This document shows positions 8,711-17,215 of a DNA stretch of 64,000 bases, piece after piece. A model generated the notes under the pieces. The model had not been told where the DNA came from. It worked only from the letters and a program-made list of their open reading frames with translations, and searched no databases. The DNA lies in assembly GCF_003944705.1 (NCBI RefSeq), contig NZ_RWIS01000002.1, positions 248,001 through 312,000 of the forward strand, written 5' to 3'. Position 1 is the first letter of the stretch. The number at the start of each line of letters is the position of its first letter. This DNA comes from Hymenobacter metallilatus. GTDB taxonomy: Bacteria > Bacteroidota > Bacteroidia > Cytophagales > Hymenobacteraceae. The translations under genes were made by a program, and so were the position numbers.

Positions 8711-10123
8711 CTACTGAGGGCGCTGGCGGCTTCGGAATTTCTTCAGGTAGAAAACACCCTCTTTGGGGGGAACAGCTTTCAGGGTTGGAGCCGCCTCAGT
8801 GCTACTACCGAAACCACACTCCAGGTAGGTTGCCGCCGCAAAGTCCGGAACAAAAACCTTACAGGTTTCGGCCTGGCCACGCACGCAGAGGTTCATTTCG
8901 CGGCGCCGGTCCCGCCAGCTCAGGGCCAGGTAGCTACCCGGGAGCAGCTCACCAACCTGGCGGCCATCTACCTGTACGGTAACTGCCTGCGTTGGCTGAC
9001 TATCGGGCCGCCGGTACAGGTACACGGCTGCCGTATCCTCCCGCACAAAGCCATCGGCCCCTACGGTAGGCAAGGAATGGGCTACCACGCGGCCGGTGGT
9101 GAGGTGCAGCTCGTAGCGCTGGGGCAAGCTGCCATCGGGCAGGGTAGCCGCCGCCAGCGCCGCCCCGGCCAGCCCAAAGGCGGCGCCCATGGCCGCCCGG
9201 GTCATCATTTCATCGGGCTCGGGGTTGCGGAAGCCAGTGAAGGAGTAGTCGGGGCCGGCCGCCTCCAGCGGAAAATAGTGGTTGCGGTAGCGGATATACA
9301 TCGTCTGCCCGTCGCTGATGCCCCAGGCCTTGGCCACCGGCCGGCGCGGGTGCTGGGCGTCGAGGTAGAGGTAATAGGGCTGAATATCGAACGTGCCGGC
9401 CCATTCCTTCTTGCGGCGGGGCGTTTTCTCAATTTCAAAAGGCCCGTCGTCCTGGCTGGGCGTATTGTTACGGAACTCCTCAAACGTGTGGTACACCCCT
9501 TTCTGCAGGGGCCCGGTCTGCACAGCATACCGCACGGTGGGGGCACCATCCTGCCCGGCCTGCACCTGGTCCCACGTTAGCACCGGCGTATCAGGAACGG
9601 GGGCCGGGGGCAGGGTGCTCAGCTGCCGTATGCTCTGCTCCAGCAGCGTCTGAATGTTGGCCGCGTGGCGGCGGGTAACATCCACTCCCTTGTTTTCCAG
9701 CATATCCCCGGTGCTCAGCAGCACCCGGTACCCATCCGAACCAACGGGCTCCAGAAAATCCAGTACCAGCTCCGCCTCGGCGGTTTCGGAGGTAGGCCGA
9801 ATGGTTTCGCCAATGCTCAGGGTATGAATGCGCACCAGCAAAGGCCGGGTACCCGGGCCAGCGGGCAGCGCCTGCCGGAGCAGGGGCATCAGCTCATCGG
9901 TGAGGGAATGGCTGAAGTTGGCAGACACCGGGCGGTTGTCCAGGCCCCGGTACACCTTCCCCAGGCGGGTACGGTCGGGGCGGGCGTCCACCAGCCGCTC
10001 GACATGGAACGGGGCAGTAACAGGGGCCAGCGTTTGCCCGGCCAGGGAGATTTCGACGGTCTGGGCCAGAGCGGCGGAGCTAAGCCACAATACAAGGCCG
10101 CAGCCGGCCAGCAGATAGCGCAT
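8711..10123 (-). CDS. Secreted protein of unknown function
   Basis: 470 residues. The start at 10123 is picked because it opens directly with a signal peptide (MRYLLAGCGLVLWLSSAALA). I do not recognise the family. Visible features: an N-terminal region with alternating beta strands (VEISLAGQTLAPV), an Ala-rich hydrophobic segment (AAMGAAFGLAGAALAAATL, about residue 310) that could be a membrane helix or a glycine-zipper-like stretch, and a C-terminal beta region (VTVQVDGRQVGELLPGSYL, about residue 390) with several Cys that loosely resembles DUF2846-type lipoprotein domains. Stands alone, divergent from the TonB-dependent receptor. Confidence 0.7.
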   Translation of the reverse strand: MRYLLAGCGLVLWLSSAALAQTVEISLAGQTLAPVTAPFHVERLVDARPDRTRLGKVYRGLDNRPVSANFSHSLTDELMPLLRQALPAGPGTRPLLVRIHTLSIGETIRPTSETAEAELVLDFLEPVGSDGYRVLLSTGDMLENKGVDVTRRHAANIQTLLEQSIRQLSTLPPAPVPDTPVLTWDQVQAGQDGAPTVRYAVQTGPLQKGVYHTFEEFRNNTPSQDDGPFEIEKTPRRKKEWAGTFDIQPYYLYLDAQHPRRPVAKAWGISDGQTMYIRYRNHYFPLEAAGPDYSFTGFRNPEPDEMMTRAAMGAAFGLAGAALAAATLPDGSLPQRYELHLTTGRVVAHSLPTVGADGFVREDTAAVYLYRRPDSQPTQAVTVQVDGRQVGELLPGSYLALSWRDRRREMNLCVRGQAETCKVFVPDFAAATYLECGFGSSTEAAPTLKAVPPKEGVFYLKKFRSRQRPQ

Positions 10124-10260
10124 AAAAATAAGCGTACAGAAGAGCATACCAAGCCGTGGGCTGTATACCCCGGCCACTGGAGAGAAGGAGGGCGAAAATA
10201 TCGAAAAATAAGAAGATAAATAACCCACTGGGCCCGCTTACGCCCTATTCCTCAAACCCG

Positions 10261-10268
10261 TACCTTTA
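10261..10268 (+). promoter_or_regulatory. Candidate -7 box (TACCTTTA) before the TonB-dependent receptor
   Basis: Fits TAnnTTTG at 7 of 8 positions and lies 39 bases before the ATG at 10308. No convincing -33 box was found at the expected spacing. Confidence 0.35.
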
Positions 10269-10307
10269 CACCCTTAATTTCCTTTGCGGGTCGTATTCCC
10301 CTTTTTC

Positions 10308-13055
10308 ATGAAGCATTTTTTACTTGCTGGAGCTCTCTTGACTACCTCGGTGGGGGCGGTGGCGCAGGCCACGTATTCCATCAAAGGACGCATACTGGAC
10401 AAACTGACGGGCGAGGCCCTGCCCGGGGCCACCGTGCAGGTAGTTGGGAACGGAGTCAACACCGGCGCCGGGGCCGAGGAAAACGGTACCTACATCGTGG
10501 GCGGGCTGAAATCGGGCACGTATACAGTGCGGGCGTCCTTTATTGGCTATAAGGTGCTGGAGCAGCAGGTAACGGTGAACGGCCAGAACAGTACGGCTAC
10601 CTTCAGCCTCACCGCCGACAATGCCACCCTCAACGAGGTGCAGGTGGTGGGTTCCTTGGGCGTGGCCGTGGAGCGCTCCACGCCGGTAGCCTTTGCGGCC
10701 GTGAACGAGGTGAAGCTGCGCGAAACCCTGTCCAACCGCGACCTGCCCATGATTCTGAACGAGACGCCCGGTGTGTACGCCACCCAGGGCGGCGGCGGCA
10801 CCGGCGACTCACGCATCAACATCCGGGGCTTCGACCAGCGCAACGTGGCCGTGCTCATCAATGGGGTGCCCGTCAACGACATGGAAACCGGTCAGGTGTT
10901 CTGGTCGAACTGGGACCTGGGCGACGTGACCAAGAGCCTGCAGGTGCAGCGCGGCCTCTCGGCCTCCAAAATTTCGGTGCCCTCGGTGGGCGGCACTATC
11001 AACGTGCTGACGCGGGGCTTCGATGATAAGAAGGCTGCTCTGGCCCGCATCGAAACCGGCTCCAACAACTACCAGAAATACTCCCTGATGCTGAGCAGCG
11101 GAGCCGTGAAGGGCGACTGGGCCTTCACGTTCTACGGCTCGCGCCGCACCTCCGACGGTTGGGTGGACAAGGCCTTTGATGACGCCTGGACCTACTTCGG
11201 CAACATCAGCAAAAAGGTGGGCAACCACCGCCTTTCCCTCACCGGCCTGGGCTCCCCGCAAAGCCACGGGCAGCGCAGCTTTGCCCAGCAGGTGGGCCTG
11301 TTTTCCACCGAAAAGGCCCAGGAAATTGGGGCGACGCCGCTGGTAAACGGTAACAAGGGCTTCCAGTTCAACCCGTACTGGGGCCCGCTGAACCGCTACA
11401 CCCTGGATGCCAACGGCAACCGCCAGGATGGGAAAACGGAAAACCTGAACGAGCGGAGCAACTACTACCACAAGCCCCAGATCAACCTCAACGACTACTG
11501 GCAGGTAAATAGCAAGCTGTTTGTGAGTGCCGTGGCCTATGCCTCATTTGGCAACGGGGGCGGCGTAAGTGGCCTGACGACGGCCAACTCCGGCACCATT
11601 TTGCAGAACTCGGTTACCCAGCAAACCGACTTCCAGCGCATCTACGACAACAACTACGACCTGAGCAAAAACCCGACCCGGCGCTCCAGCCAGTTTCTGG
11701 TGAACAGCGTGAACAGCCACCGCTGGTACGGGGGCGTGCTGGGCGCCGACTACTCCCTGGGCGACAAGATTACGCTGTCGGCGGGGGTGGATGGGCGCCT
11801 GTACCGGGGCCTGCACTACCGCGAAGTGCGCGACCTGCTGGGCGGCGACTATACCTACCTGAATCCCAGCATTACCAACGCCGGCAACCGCAACATTGAT
11901 CCGCTGACCAAGCTGTACGTGGGCGACAAAATCGGGTACAACTACGACGGCAAAACGCAGTGGCTGGGTGGTTACGCGCAGCTGGAGTACAAAACGCCGG
12001 TGCTGTCGGCGGTGGTGAGTGGTACGGTGTCAGAAATCCGCTACAAGCGCATCGACTTCTTCCGGCCTAAGCAGGTAACCGTAGACGGGCGGAGCTACGA
12101 CGTGGCCTTCAACCAGACCCAAACCATTAACGGGCGCACGTATACCGCCGCCGACGGGCGCTACCTGGAAACGCCCTGGGCCGAGTTTACGGGCTACAGC
12201 CTGAAAGCCGGCGCCAACTATAACGTAACGGAGCGCAACAACCTGTTCCTGAACGTGGGCTACAACAGCAGGGTGCCTTTCTTCAACCAGGTGTACAACA
12301 CCCAGGGCATTCTGTACCGCAACGTGAAGCCCGAGGGAATTACCTCCATGGAGCTGGGCTACGGCATCAGCTACCCCAGCCTGAAAGCTACCCTGAACGC
12401 CTACTACACGCTGTGGGCCAACAAAAGCAGCAACTCCATCACCAACAACGGCTCCGACATTGTGTACAACACGGTGCGCAACGTGAATGCCCGCCATATG
12501 GGCGTGGAGATGAGCGTGGCCCAGGAAATCAGCCGCAGCCTGCAGCTGAATGCCGCCATTGCCATTGGCGACTGGCGCTGGACGGGCAAGGGCCTGCTGA
12601 ACCAGGTAACCGAGGCCGGCACCCAGGTGAATCCTATCGACCAGCCCGTGTACCTGGACGGAGTGCACGTAGGCGACGCCGCCCAGAACCAGTTTCAGCT
12701 GGGCCTGCGCTACGAGCCCATCCGGGGCTTCTACGTGCGGCCTTCCTTGCTGGTGTTCTCCAAATACTACGCGGCCTTCAGCCCCGAGAGCATTCTGGAG
12801 GAAAACTCCCGCACCGATGCCTACCGCCTGCCCACCACCAAAAACCTGGACCTGCACTTCGGCTACGACCTGCGCCCGATGTACCGGGAGAAAGTGCGCG
12901 TAGGCTTCCGGGCCTCGGTGCTGAACGTGCTGAACCAGTACTATTTCACCGACGTATCCAACCGCAACAGCAGCAATGTAGTAGATCCTAACCTGCTCCA
13001 GGCATTTTTCAACCGGGGCCGCACCTTCACCATCGGTATGTCGGTGGGACTGTAG
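10308..13055 (+). CDS. TonB-dependent outer membrane receptor
   Basis: 915 residues from ATG 10308, which starts the signal peptide (MKHFLLAGALLTTSVGAVAQ). Then a carboxypeptidase-regulatory-like domain (about 23-105; GEALPGATVQVVG, SGTYTVRASFIGY), a plug domain (about 115-235; INIRGFDQRNVAVLINGVPV, SVGGTINVLTRG) and a 22-strand-type barrel ending GRTFTIGMSVGL. This is the Bacteroidota TonB-dependent receptor layout. It takes up a ligand across the outer membrane using TonB energy. No SusD-like lipoprotein follows it, so it is not a SusC/D glycan pair, and the ligand (siderophore, vitamin or other) is open. A bidirectional terminator follows. Confidence 0.94.
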   Translation: MKHFLLAGALLTTSVGAVAQATYSIKGRILDKLTGEALPGATVQVVGNGVNTGAGAEENGTYIVGGLKSGTYTVRASFIGYKVLEQQVTVNGQNSTATFSLTADNATLNEVQVVGSLGVAVERSTPVAFAAVNEVKLRETLSNRDLPMILNETPGVYATQGGGGTGDSRINIRGFDQRNVAVLINGVPVNDMETGQVFWSNWDLGDVTKSLQVQRGLSASKISVPSVGGTINVLTRGFDDKKAALARIETGSNNYQKYSLMLSSGAVKGDWAFTFYGSRRTSDGWVDKAFDDAWTYFGNISKKVGNHRLSLTGLGSPQSHGQRSFAQQVGLFSTEKAQEIGATPLVNGNKGFQFNPYWGPLNRYTLDANGNRQDGKTENLNERSNYYHKPQINLNDYWQVNSKLFVSAVAYASFGNGGGVSGLTTANSGTILQNSVTQQTDFQRIYDNNYDLSKNPTRRSSQFLVNSVNSHRWYGGVLGADYSLGDKITLSAGVDGRLYRGLHYREVRDLLGGDYTYLNPSITNAGNRNIDPLTKLYVGDKIGYNYDGKTQWLGGYAQLEYKTPVLSAVVSGTVSEIRYKRIDFFRPKQVTVDGRSYDVAFNQTQTINGRTYTAADGRYLETPWAEFTGYSLKAGANYNVTERNNLFLNVGYNSRVPFFNQVYNTQGILYRNVKPEGITSMELGYGISYPSLKATLNAYYTLWANKSSNSITNNGSDIVYNTVRNVNARHMGVEMSVAQEISRSLQLNAAIAIGDWRWTGKGLLNQVTEAGTQVNPIDQPVYLDGVHVGDAAQNQFQLGLRYEPIRGFYVRPSLLVFSKYYAAFSPESILEENSRTDAYRLPTTKNLDLHFGYDLRPMYREKVRVGFRASVLNVLNQYYFTDVSNRNSSNVVDPNLLQAFFNRGRTFTIGMSVGL

Positions 13056-13077
13056 CCTGCCGAATGATACATTCGCT

Positions 13078-13113
13078 AAAAAGCCCTTCATGCACGCGCA
13101 GGAAGGGCTTTTT
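13078..13113. terminator. Bidirectional intrinsic terminator
   Basis: Perfect 12-bp stem (AAAAAGCCCTTC, 13078-13089, against 13102-13113) with a 12-base loop and T/A runs on both sides. It serves the rightward TonB-dependent receptor and the leftward kinase/regulator genes, which converge here. Confidence 0.9.
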
Positions 13114-13161
13114 AGTATCCACTGTTCTCGTATTCCGTTCTGCCTTATCGGGGGCAGGTGC

Positions 13162-13587
13162 TCAGAACGAAGCCGTGAGAATGGCCCGGGAAGCGCCGGA
13201 GCCGGGGCGGGTGTCAATGGCTTTCTGAATGGCGCCCAATACCTCCTCGGGACTGGCATTCTTGAGCAGGTAGCCGTGGGCACCCTCGGCCCGCAACGAG
13301 TCAATCAGCTCCGGCTCATCGTGCATGGAGATGATAATGGAGCGCACCAATGGATACTGGGCCCGTAGCAGCCGCACGGTCTGGAGTCCATCCAGCACGG
13401 GCATCTGCAGGTCCATCAGAATCACGTCCGGTACGGTGCCCTGGTCCATGCGTTCCAGCAGCTCCTGCCCGTCGCCGGCCTCAAACAGTACTTCCATGCC
13501 CGGAAAACCGCTGATGAGGGCCCGCAGGCCTTTCCGAAAAAGAATATGGTCGTCGACGACGGCTAAACGAATCGAGGGAGTGCTCAT
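13162..13587 (-). CDS. NarL-type response regulator receiver without an output domain
   Basis: 141 residues. A complete receiver domain: the acidic pair in LAVVDDHILF (about residue 12), the phospho-acceptor Asp in VILMDLQMPVLDG (about 58), Ser in IIISMHDEP and Lys in YLLKNASPEEV. That sequence is typical of NarL/FixJ regulators, which are normally about 210 residues with a LuxR-type helix-turn-helix. Here the protein stops about 20 residues after the receiver, and only about 50 bases separate the stop from the terminator, so no output domain remains. Its start overlaps the kinase stop by 4 bases (ATGA), implying translational coupling. It may signal by protein contact or act as a phosphate sink. 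Confidence 0.9.
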   Translation of the reverse strand: MSTPSIRLAVVDDHILFRKGLRALISGFPGMEVLFEAGDGQELLERMDQGTVPDVILMDLQMPVLDGLQTVRLLRAQYPLVRSIIISMHDEPELIDSLRAEGAHGYLLKNASPEEVLGAIQKAIDTRPGSGASRAILTASF

Positions 13588-14396
13588 GCAAAGGAAAGGC
13601 TATTGGCCTGATTGGTAACAAGATACGGCAGGGGTAAAGAAATCCAAACCCGGGTACCCTGCCCAGGGGCCGACTCGTGCCGGAGTGTGCCGCGTAGTAC
13701 GCCTACCCGGCTGCGGAGGTTGGTGAGGCCCAGGCCGGTGCGGGTGCCGGGCAGGGGCGGCTGGTCGGGCACGGTGGGGTCGAAGCCCACGCCGTTATCG
13801 GAATAGCGCAGGGCCATAAAATCGGGGCCGTATTCCACCTCAATCTGAATCCGGCTGGCATGGGCGTGGCGCAGGCCGTTGCCCAGCAGCTCCTGCACCA
13901 CCCGGTACACAATCAGCTCCTGCTTGGGGTCGAGGCGGCGTGGGGTGCCGCGCTGTTCTATTTCTACGTGGGTGGGGCCATCGGCGGGCATGGTACGGGC
14001 CAGGGCCTCCAGCGCAAACGAGAGCCCAAACTTCTGCAGGGCCGCCGGCAGTAGGTTGCGCGAAATGCGCCGCACCTCATTAATGGCCTGGTCCAGCAGA
14101 ATGGTGGCCTCCTCGGTAAGGTCGGGCTGGTTGAGGGTATTCAGGTGCAGCTTCACAATAGCCAGAGTGGTACCCACGCCATCATGCAAATCGGCGGCAA
14201 TGCGGCGCCGTTCCTCTTCCTGGGCCAGCAGAGCAGCTTCCAGAGCCTGCTGCTGGGCATTTTCGTGCATCCGTCGCATTTCTTCCTGCTGGCGCAGCAG
14301 CCGCCGCTGGTAGCGCAGCACAAAACCCACAATGCCCAGTGCCAGCAGCAGCAGCACCGGCGTAGCCAGCAACACAGGAAACAGCCAACTATTCAT
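13584..14396 (-). CDS. Sensor histidine kinase, HisKA_3 (NarX/DesK) type
   Basis: 270 residues. One N-terminal TM helix (VLLATPVLLLLALGIVGFVL), a coiled coil rich in Gln/Glu (about 30-60), the HisKA_3 dimerisation helix with the phospho-accepting His in IAADLHDGVGTTLA (about residue 72), and a HATPase domain with ELLGNGLRHAHASRI (N box), DNGVGFDP (G1) and GTRTGLGLTNLRSRV (G2). It has no periplasmic or cytoplasmic sensor domain, so the signal must come through the membrane helix or a partner. The partner regulator overlaps downstream. The 7-TM gene at 14498-15217 lies just upstream on the same strand and is a plausible input (inference). Confidence 0.92.
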   Translation of the reverse strand: MNSWLFPVLLATPVLLLLALGIVGFVLRYQRRLLRQQEEMRRMHENAQQQALEAALLAQEEERRRIAADLHDGVGTTLAIVKLHLNTLNQPDLTEEATILLDQAINEVRRISRNLLPAALQKFGLSFALEALARTMPADGPTHVEIEQRGTPRRLDPKQELIVYRVVQELLGNGLRHAHASRIQIEVEYGPDFMALRYSDNGVGFDPTVPDQPPLPGTRTGLGLTNLRSRVGVLRGTLRHESAPGQGTRVWISLPLPYLVTNQANSLSFA

Positions 14397-14497
14397 CGGG
14401 AAGCGGCCGGCCGGGCCGGTAGCGCAGTAAGGATTGTGTTATAGTATTTCAGCAATAAACAAAATAACGCTCAAACCCCCAACCAAGCAGGTCAGGA

Positions 14498-15217
14498 TTA
14501 GCGGACTTGCTGCTGCTGCCCGTCCGTACGCCCGTGGTAGTACAGGGCCAGCGCGAGGAAACCGTTCAGCAGTATATATAATGCCGATTGAATAATATAC
14601 ATCGTCCAGATTTGAAAGGCAGCGGCCCGCGCCTGCATGTAAGGCTCCAGCACGAAAATGGTGATGCTGCCGGTATAGTACAGGCAGGCCCCCACACTCA
14701 CCAGAAACATAGGGTCTCGCTCCAGCCGAATATTGGGCAGCTCCCGCAGCAGCTGCTCGAAGTAGCTGAAGGCCAGTCCAATGCTGATAATAGTCTGGAG
14801 TATGTGGGTATAGTTGTTGACGGGCTCATTTCTACGCAGCGACAACCCCAACTCCACGCACCACACCACCACGAAAAGCCCGGTAGCGGCCCCAAGCCCC
14901 CGCCGCAGCCGGTCCGAGTGTAGGGTGCGGGCGTAGGCCCCCGCCAGCAGCAGCACTTCGCCGAGCGTAACGGCGGCCAGAATAGCCAGGTTATAGTGGA
15001 ATACCCACCGGCCAATTTCGGCACCGATGCTGAGCACCGCGCCGGGCACGAGGGCAAACCAGGCAACGTAGCGCAGGGCCGGCGTGAGCTGCGGCCAGCG
15101 CCGGATGCCCAGGCCGGCCGGTACCAGGCTGGTGCAGGCCGCTACCACGCTCAGCACCTTCGAAAACCGGAAGATGAATTCGGTTGTCAGTCCCAGATAA
15201 AGGTAAGAATGCTGCAC
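14498..15217 (-). CDS. 7-TM protein, copy A of a duplicated family
   Basis: 239 residues, about seven predicted TM segments and almost no soluble domain. It is a paralogue of the protein at 15839-16525: both share HYNL, LGE followed by LL, a YT-containing loop (VNNYTHILQ here) leading into a helix ending in YFE, then Pro-x-Phe, LYYTGS/LYLSGT and a final helix opening with SALYILL/SALVLML. Function unknown. The histidine kinase starts 101 bases downstream. A strong terminator (15278-15308) separates this gene from the small protein upstream, so it should have its own promoter and be read with the kinase and regulator. It could be a detached membrane sensor for the kinase (inference). Confidence 0.8.
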   Translation of the reverse strand: MQHSYLYLGLTTEFIFRFSKVLSVVAACTSLVPAGLGIRRWPQLTPALRYVAWFALVPGAVLSIGAEIGRWVFHYNLAILAAVTLGEVLLLAGAYARTLHSDRLRRGLGAATGLFVVVWCVELGLSLRRNEPVNNYTHILQTIISIGLAFSYFEQLLRELPNIRLERDPMFLVSVGACLYYTGSITIFVLEPYMQARAAAFQIWTMYIIQSALYILLNGFLALALYYHGRTDGQQQQVR

Positions 15218-15277
15218 CTAAGTCGGTATATCAGTGAGGGCGGCGAATATCCGGAAAAAATAGCCGCCGGTACCAAA

Positions 15278-15308
15278 AAAAGCCTCACCAGCATTTGGTG
15301 AGGCTTTT
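15278..15308 (-). terminator. Intrinsic terminator after small protein A
   Basis: Perfect 13-bp stem (AAAAGCCTCACCA, 15278-15290, against 15296-15308) with a 5-base loop. Read leftward it ends in a T-run. It lies 18 bases after the stop of the small gene at 15326-15634 and isolates it from the 7-TM gene downstream. Confidence 0.9.
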
Positions 15309-15325
15309 GGGGGCCACGGGCCGTT

Positions 15326-15634
15326 TCAGGAGTAGAGCGGGCTGCTGGTGTCGCACATATTCGGGCACACCGGGCCACATGCCAGCAGCAGACCGTTGGC
15401 GAGGTCGTTGCCGCTGGCAGTGGCTCCTACCAGCACGTAGCAGGTCTGCCCGTTCACAATGGCATTGTAGATGCGGATGCCCACGCAGTCTTCCTGGTCA
15501 GTAATGGCTTTCAGATTGGCCGTGCCGAAAAACTGTGCTTTGGCTTGGGTGGGGTAAGTTTCCCGGAATGATTTGGTGTAAGCTTTTGCGTCGTTCAGGT
15601 CAATGAACTCGCCGTCGGTAGGGGTAAGGGGCAT
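15326..15634 (-). CDS. Small Cys-containing protein, copy A of a duplicated family
   Basis: 102 residues from ATG 15634; the longer upstream frame is not conserved with the paralogue. No signal peptide or TM helix, so probably cytoplasmic. It aligns with the protein at 16539-16886 along its length: DL..A.A.T...R...P...KA, then L.AI..Q..CVG.R.Y, LVG..A...ND and G. The last 20 residues are Cys-rich (ACGPVCPNMCDTSSPLYS) and the paralogue ends similarly. Function unknown. The conserved CVGIR/LVG core suggests a small alpha/beta domain, and the C-terminal CPxxC could bind metal or be redox-active (inference). Confidence 0.75.
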   Translation of the reverse strand: MPLTPTDGEFIDLNDAKAYTKSFRETYPTQAKAQFFGTANLKAITDQEDCVGIRIYNAIVNGQTCYVLVGATASGNDLANGLLLACGPVCPNMCDTSSPLYS

Positions 15635-15673
15635 GTAGGAGGTGTGTAAAATGAATACATCAGTAAGCGGGGT

Positions 15674-15681
15674 AAAATATA
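15674..15681 (-). promoter_or_regulatory. Candidate -7 box (TATATTTT) for small protein A
   Basis: On the minus strand, 39 bases upstream of the start at 15634, matching TAnnTTTG at 7 of 8 positions. The surrounding 150 bases (15686-15838) between the two cassettes are AT-rich and hold no gene. Confidence 0.3.
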
Positions 15682-15838
15682 ACAAAGGTCAGATACTATA
15701 GGGCATAAGAAATAATGTATCTGGTAACCACGGTGGCTTTGATGCTGCAGCAAGCCATGCTATGTGCTTTCAAGTGAGGTTGTTATATTGACATAGTGCT
15801 TTGGAGAAAATTGAAAATAAAGAGGCTGCCGAAGTTAC

Positions 15839-16525
15839 TCACTGCAGGGCAGTAGTATGCAGCGGTGCCAGTGGCTTCACCAGCAGAAACGCTCTTGAGA
15901 ATAAGAGACCCAGCATAAGCACCAGCGCCGAATTAATGAGGTACATCAGCCGGGCACTGTATTCATCGTTAACCTGAATGAAATGGTTGGTAGCCAGGTA
16001 TAGCACTACCGTGCCCGAGAGGTAAAGAATAATACCGATAGTAGCCACGAAAAGCGGAATCTGTTGAATCTGGGTGCGGCGCCTGCCAATCAGAACACGC
16101 TCAAAATACAGCAGCCCTAAGCTGATGATAATAACACTTTCGGCCAGATTTGTGTAGGAATTGATACGGGTAAAGCCTTCCAGCCAAAAGGAATCCAGCG
16201 CTGCAAAGAGCACAAATACCACAGCAAGAATGCGGATGGAACGTTTTGTCTTCTCATCTACAAACTCATCGTGATACACTTTCATGTAAAGTAGGGCTTC
16301 ACCCAAAGTATTCAAATGCACCAAGGGCAGATTATAGTGCCACACGGCAATGGCTATCTGCATCAGGCAATAAATGCTGCATAAGAAAAGTGGTACGAAC
16401 CGTAACGTAACCAACCCACCAGTAAGCTGGGTACGGCGCCGGTAAGCCAAAAAAAATGGCACCAGCAACGCCCAATACACCAACAAGTCGGTTACTTTAC
16501 AAAAGGTTAGAAACCACGCGGGCAT
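15839..16525 (-). CDS. 7-TM protein, copy B of a duplicated family
   Basis: 228 residues with about seven TM helices, paralogous to 14498-15217 (shared HYNL, LGEALL, the YTNLAESVIII segment leading to YFE, LYLSGT and SALVLML landmarks). It starts 13 bases after the stop of the small Cys protein (16539-16886), so these two are an operon pair. GC content is lower than in copy A (27 of 60 bases are G/C at 16081-16140), so the two copies have different histories. No catalytic motif seen. The polar residues inside membrane segments (His, Asn, Glu, Tyr) are the conserved ones, as expected for a small-molecule or redox-sensing bundle (inference). Confidence 0.8.
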   Translation of the reverse strand: MPAWFLTFCKVTDLLVYWALLVPFFLAYRRRTQLTGGLVTLRFVPLFLCSIYCLMQIAIAVWHYNLPLVHLNTLGEALLYMKVYHDEFVDEKTKRSIRILAVVFVLFAALDSFWLEGFTRINSYTNLAESVIIISLGLLYFERVLIGRRRTQIQQIPLFVATIGIILYLSGTVVLYLATNHFIQVNDEYSARLMYLINSALVLMLGLLFSRAFLLVKPLAPLHTTALQ

Positions 16526-16538
16526 CAGGTTTCCTCAA

Positions 16539-16886
16539 CTAGCTGTTCAATGCATTATCTGTGCTGCAGCAAGGAGGGCAGGGAGGCGGGTTAACGTCAA
16601 TCTGTACGCCGGTACCACCCGTAGCTCCCAGCATCTCCGCGCCCCGGGCTGCGGCCGACGGTCCGTCCAGGATGTCGTTGTCGTTGGCATCGTAGCCTAC
16701 CAGAATCAGCTTGGGTGCTCCCGTATCATCGAGACCATAGTAGGCCCGCACCCCCACGCAGCCCGGCTGGCCCAGGATGGCTTCGAGAGTAGCCGCCGAC
16801 AGGCAGTGGGCCTTCACGGCGCCGGGGTTCTGAGTACGGTAGTTGCGCGTCCAGGCGCTGGCTTGCTGTAAGTCGTTGTTGGTCAT
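16539..16886 (-). CDS. Small Cys-rich protein, copy B of a duplicated family
   Basis: 115 residues from ATG 16886. Paralogue of the protein at 15326-15634 with the same core (DLQQASAWTRNYR, CVGVRAYYGL, LILVGYDANDND). It carries an Ala/Gly-rich insertion (about 75-92) before a C-terminal PPPCPPCCSTDNALNS tail with CPxC. No secretion signal. A good TAnnTTTG box lies 34 bases upstream, and the 7-TM gene B follows 13 bases downstream, so the pair is probably co-transcribed. Function unknown. Confidence 0.75.
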   Translation of the reverse strand: MTNNDLQQASAWTRNYRTQNPGAVKAHCLSAATLEAILGQPGCVGVRAYYGLDDTGAPKLILVGYDANDNDILDGPSAAARGAEMLGATGGTGVQIDVNPPPCPPCCSTDNALNS

Positions 16887-16920
16887 AGGGAGTTGGGAGA
16901 GAGTGGGATACACGTGAGCC

Positions 16921-16928
16921 CAAATATA
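16921..16928 (-). promoter_or_regulatory. -7 box (TATATTTG) for the copy B cassette
   Basis: An exact match on the minus strand to the Bacteroidota TAnnTTTG consensus, 34 bases upstream of the ATG at 16886. A TTGG about 14 bases further upstream could be a poorly spaced -33 element. Confidence 0.5.
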
Positions 16929-16976
16929 AAGGATATCCTATGCCAAGCGGCTTCCGGCCAGTTAAATGCCGGAGCT

Positions 16977-17201
16977 CTACTCCGCCGGGTACTCCTCGTC
17001 CTCTTCTTCCAGATTCTCGAATACCTGATCAATGGCCGACTCGGCGGAACGAAGCTTCTGCTTGCACAGGCGAATCAGCTCGGCGGAGCGCTGCACGCGG
17101 GCCGTGAGGTCGTCCACGTCCACGGCATCCGTTTCGAGGGCCCGGAGGATGGTTTCCAGCTCTTCGATGGCCTGCCGGTAAGTAAGGTTTTGGGGCGACA
17201 T
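16977..17201 (-). CDS. xseB: Exodeoxyribonuclease VII small subunit
   Basis: 74 residues, the usual size. It shows the helical family pattern: LTYRQAIEELETILRALET, a conserved middle (LTARVQRSAELIRLCKQKL) and an acidic tail. XseB binds the large subunit XseA to form exonuclease VII, which degrades single-stranded DNA to short oligonucleotides during repair. It starts 14 bases after the xseA stop, so the two form an operon in the usual order. Confidence 0.93.
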   Translation of the reverse strand: MSPQNLTYRQAIEELETILRALETDAVDVDDLTARVQRSAELIRLCKQKLRSAESAIDQVFENLEEEDEEYPAE

Positions 17202-17215
17202 AAGGGTAAAACAGG

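Noticed and set aside
12030..13304. 424-residue antisense frame under the TonB-dependent receptor
   Set aside because: GC-rich third-position bias makes long antisense frames common here; the sense frame has clear family motifs and the antisense has none.
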